Shown: positions 62,211 to 64,000 of the stretch, one piece after another | Position numbering within the stretch: the stretch's first letter is position 1 | Layout: each line of letters begins with the position of its first letter | Assembly (NCBI GenBank): GCA_963753685.1 | Contig: CAVWDE010000021.1 | Location: forward strand, 124,001-188,000 | Length of the DNA stretch: 64,000 nt | Reading direction: 5' to 3' | Source: DATAOG01 sp963753685 | GTDB lineage: Bacteria > Pseudomonadota > Alphaproteobacteria > Geminicoccales > Geminicoccaceae | Translations under genes and position numbers: made by a program | Notes under the pieces: model-generated | Database searches by the model: none | What the model was told of the DNA's origin: nothing | What the model saw: only the letters and a program-made list of their open reading frames with translations

Positions 62211-62645
62211 TCAGGGCTTCTCTATCACGTCCGACGGGAAAGGCCAGGGCGTCACGGAATGGCGATAGTGGCGGCCGCCGTACGCCACGAGATCGAGCCC
62301 GGCATTGGAAGCGATCACCGGCAGGGCCGCCTTGATCAGACGCGCGGCGGCCTCGATGCGGTCGCCGATGACGCCGATGTCTTCCGCCTCGGGCAGCTCA
62401 TCGAGCAGACCGTTCAACGTGCCCTCCGCGATCAGCGCCTGCACCGCGGCTTCATGCAGCGTGCCCGCAGGCAGGCAGGAGATCGCCTGCTCCAAGGCTT
62501 CGATGGCTTTCAGGTTGGTCCGGCGCCAGAGCTCGATCTGGTCACGGTCGGCGGCGCCGGGCTCGACCTCCAACTCATCGAGGCGCTGCTCCTTCTGCAA
62601 CAGCGTCTGCAGCACGGCAGCGAGCGGCGTCACCAGTTCTTCCAT
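62211..62645 (-). CDS. Hypothetical protein
   Basis: About 144 residues from ATG 62645. Mostly helical and acidic (LQTLLQKEQRLDELEVEPG, NLKAIEALEQAISCLP, IGDRIEAAARLIKAALPVI), ending YGGRHYRHSVTPWPFP. No domain recognised, no signal or membrane span. Coding by amino-acid composition and amphipathic helices, but ribosome site is weak. Same strand as the MhpD-like gene, 50 bases upstream of it. Confidence 0.5.
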   Translation of the reverse strand: MEELVTPLAAVLQTLLQKEQRLDELEVEPGAADRDQIELWRRTNLKAIEALEQAISCLPAGTLHEAAVQALIAEGTLNGLLDELPEAEDIGVIGDRIEAAARLIKAALPVIASNAGLDLVAYGGRHYRHSVTPWPFPSDVIEKP

Positions 62646-63011
62646 GGTCCGGGTTCGGTCCCCGAGAGCTGAACGCGTTTGGCCGTGGCGGCGCAAAGAT
62701 GACCAGAGCCGTGCAACCAGATCTTTTGCGCACCAAGTCAACCCGTCGCCGCTGCCCAGAAGTTGCCATTGAAGTCAACCGACCATGCAGGCCTCCGTCG
62801 CGGCCGTCAATGACGCAACCATCATGTACAGCTGTTGATGGCTCAACGCCTACGCGCAATTTGCCAACAACCCGGATTGCCAGACATCAGGCGAAACAAC
62901 TTGCGCTTATACCGCCGGTCGGCGCCGCCAACTTCTGCCCGGCGCAGGATGATCTGACCCCTCGGCAGGCATCCAGGCCCGCTGGCACCGGCCCGCGTCG
63001 ACGGCGCGGGG
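62646..63011. other. 366-base region without a gene
   Basis: Between the hypothetical gene and the DUF6629-like pseudogene, both minus strand. Visibly less GC-rich than its surroundings. I see no gene, repeat or clear hairpin; it presumably holds the promoter of the hypothetical gene. Confidence 0.5.
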
Positions 63012-63676
63012 TCACCGGCTGCCCACCGCCAGGACCCCGGCGCGCTTGAAATGGAAATACAGCAGCGTGCTGTCGGCAGCGGCGAAGAACCACCAGACGG
63101 AGGTGAAGGTCGCATAGTAGGCATAGGCCGAGATCGCGCCGCCGACGGCGACCACGGCGCCGAGGACACGGAGGATCGGGTGCGAGGAGAGCAGGAGCGG
63201 CACGCAGGTGCAGAGCACATAGGGCAGCTCGCGCCAGACCCAGGACCAGGACAGGGCGTCGAGCGTCGCTCGCGTAGCGCAGGCTGTTGTGGTGGATGGC
63301 GACGGTCGGCGGGTCGGTGAGCAGTGCCACCAGCAGATAGGCCGCGAGGATCGTTCCGAGGCCGACGATCGCGCGGAGGATCTGCCGGCGCTGGGGGTCG
63401 GGCTCGATCAGGAGGACGGCGAGTGGCGTGAGGACCGGCCAGACGACCTCGGCGAAGATCAGGAACGTCCGGGTGAGCGCAGCGACCGCGGGGCTCGCGG
63501 GCGCGCCCGCCAGCAGCAGCCACAGGACGCCTTCGGCCGCCTGCTGCGCGGCGAACAACATTGGCGCGATCGCGAGCGGGATCTGCCGGACGTCCCGGAC
63601 CTGGGCGAGGACGGCGATGCCGATGGCCGCGGTCGTGGCCGCCAGCGTGACGCTGGCCGGCGCGGAAAAAGCACAT
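63012..63676 (-). pseudogene. DUF6629-like membrane protein gene with two +1 frameshifts
   Basis: Correcting one base in the AAAAA run at 63666-63670 (plus strand) gives the start MCFSAPASVTLAA, then hydrophobic spans such as LAIAPMLFAAQQAAEGVLWLLLAG and IFAEVVWPVLTPLAVLLIEPDPQRRQ. A second one-base shift between about 63258 and 63272 moves to SWSWVWRELPYVLCTCVPLLLSSHP and on to FHFKRAGVLAVGSR. The restored protein is about 220 residues with six or seven spans. The family opening MCFSA-ASF and the AAQQ-EG motif suggest DUF6629. Either a decayed gene or local sequencing errors. Confidence 0.6.
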
Positions 63677-64000
63677 GGTGGCGACATCCCGGGCGCGCGT
63701 CTGGCCCGCGAACGGCTCATGAGCGCGAAACACGAACCGGCGCGGCAGCCGGAGAGCAGGGTCCTGGCCCCAAAGGACGATGGGACGGACGGTGGCGCCG
63801 GGTGGCCAGATGATCAGGGCGCAGGGCGATGGTGTCACGGATCGTCCGCGCAGCACACGGGAATACTCGAACGCCATGGTCGGCGGCCGGGCGACCCGAT
63901 CGGCGGCATTGCGACCGGCGGATGGCGGCGGCGTCCGGCGACCTTGCGCCGAGGTTCGGGAAATCTAGACTGGGGGCTCGGAACGGCAGCGGGGTGGGCT
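63677..64000. other. Right-end 324 bases without a gene
   Basis: No convincing coding frame, repeat or RNA gene upstream of the DUF6629-like pseudogene. Could contain its promoter. Confidence 0.4.

Overview
The window is a very GC-rich bacterial chromosome segment. The first 12.4 kb has the gene order secG, pyrG, kdsA, eno, ftsB-like, pdhA, pdhB (with its own lipoyl domain), pdhC, lpdA, lipA and a COQ10-like gene. That order and the lipoyl-bearing E1 beta are typical of Alphaproteobacteria; Rhodospirillales-like is my guess, and no rRNA or other marker is present to fix the genus. I see no tRNA, rRNA, CRISPR array or intact insertion sequence.

Layout. 1-12.4 kb: core metabolism (CTP, KDO, glycolysis, pyruvate dehydrogenase complex, lipoate), with two tandem DUF29 genes placed inside the pdh operon. 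12.5-13.6 kb: an orphan lipoprotein. 13.6-19.1 kb (minus strand): a complete dipeptide/oligopeptide-type ABC importer. 19.1-19.9 kb: a decayed stretch holding a likely thymidine phosphorylase relic and a direct repeat, then a membrane fatty acid desaturase. 21.0-22.2 kb: an AbrB/PIN toxin-antitoxin pair and a GNAT acetyltransferase. 22.3-33.0 kb: a catabolic block of aldo/keto reductase, zinc and iron alcohol dehydrogenases, a 3-hydroxyisobutyrate dehydrogenase-family enzyme, an enolase-superfamily dehydratase, hydantoinase/oxoprolinase-type HyuB and HyuA, and an enamidase-like amidohydrolase. 33.0-37.2 kb: repeats, an AA_synth (DUF1185) gene, an isocitrate/isopropylmalate-type dehydrogenase, and type II dehydroquinase followed by a quinate/shikimate-type dehydrogenase, which suggests quinate or shikimate use. 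37.3-41.5 kb: a pqiABC lipid-trafficking operon with a DUF1326 gene. 41.6-47.0 kb (minus): an SDR, a patatin-like protein that seems to lack the catalytic serine, and a large SAM-cyclase-NTPase-TPR protein.

47.2-55.8 kb: propionyl-CoA carboxylase. The beta gene (pccB) and alpha gene (pccA) are separated by about 5.1 kb containing tetR and an emrAB efflux operon, bracketed by two paralogous phd/PIN modules in the same orientation. The TetR intergenic region has two perfect 17-bp palindromes differing only at the central base. 55.8-58.0 kb: a GFA protein, a YafY-type regulator with a clear operator palindrome, a DUF1127 protein and an HD protein. 58.2-59.6 kb: the most unusual gene, a fusion of an adrenodoxin-type [2Fe-2S] ferredoxin, a class III nucleotide cyclase and a Rieske-type [2Fe-2S] domain, which I read as a candidate redox-responsive cyclase. 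59.7-64.0 kb: a frameshifted DUF3750 gene, another phd/PIN pair, an MhpD-family hydratase, a small hypothetical gene and a doubly frameshifted DUF6629-like gene.

The core block supplies acetyl-CoA and lipoate. The catabolic block with its importer and the PCC genes point to broad organic-acid and heterocycle or amide scavenging. The two cyclases and the palindromic operators mark signalling and local regulation. All functional calls are from reading the sequence; no database search was run.
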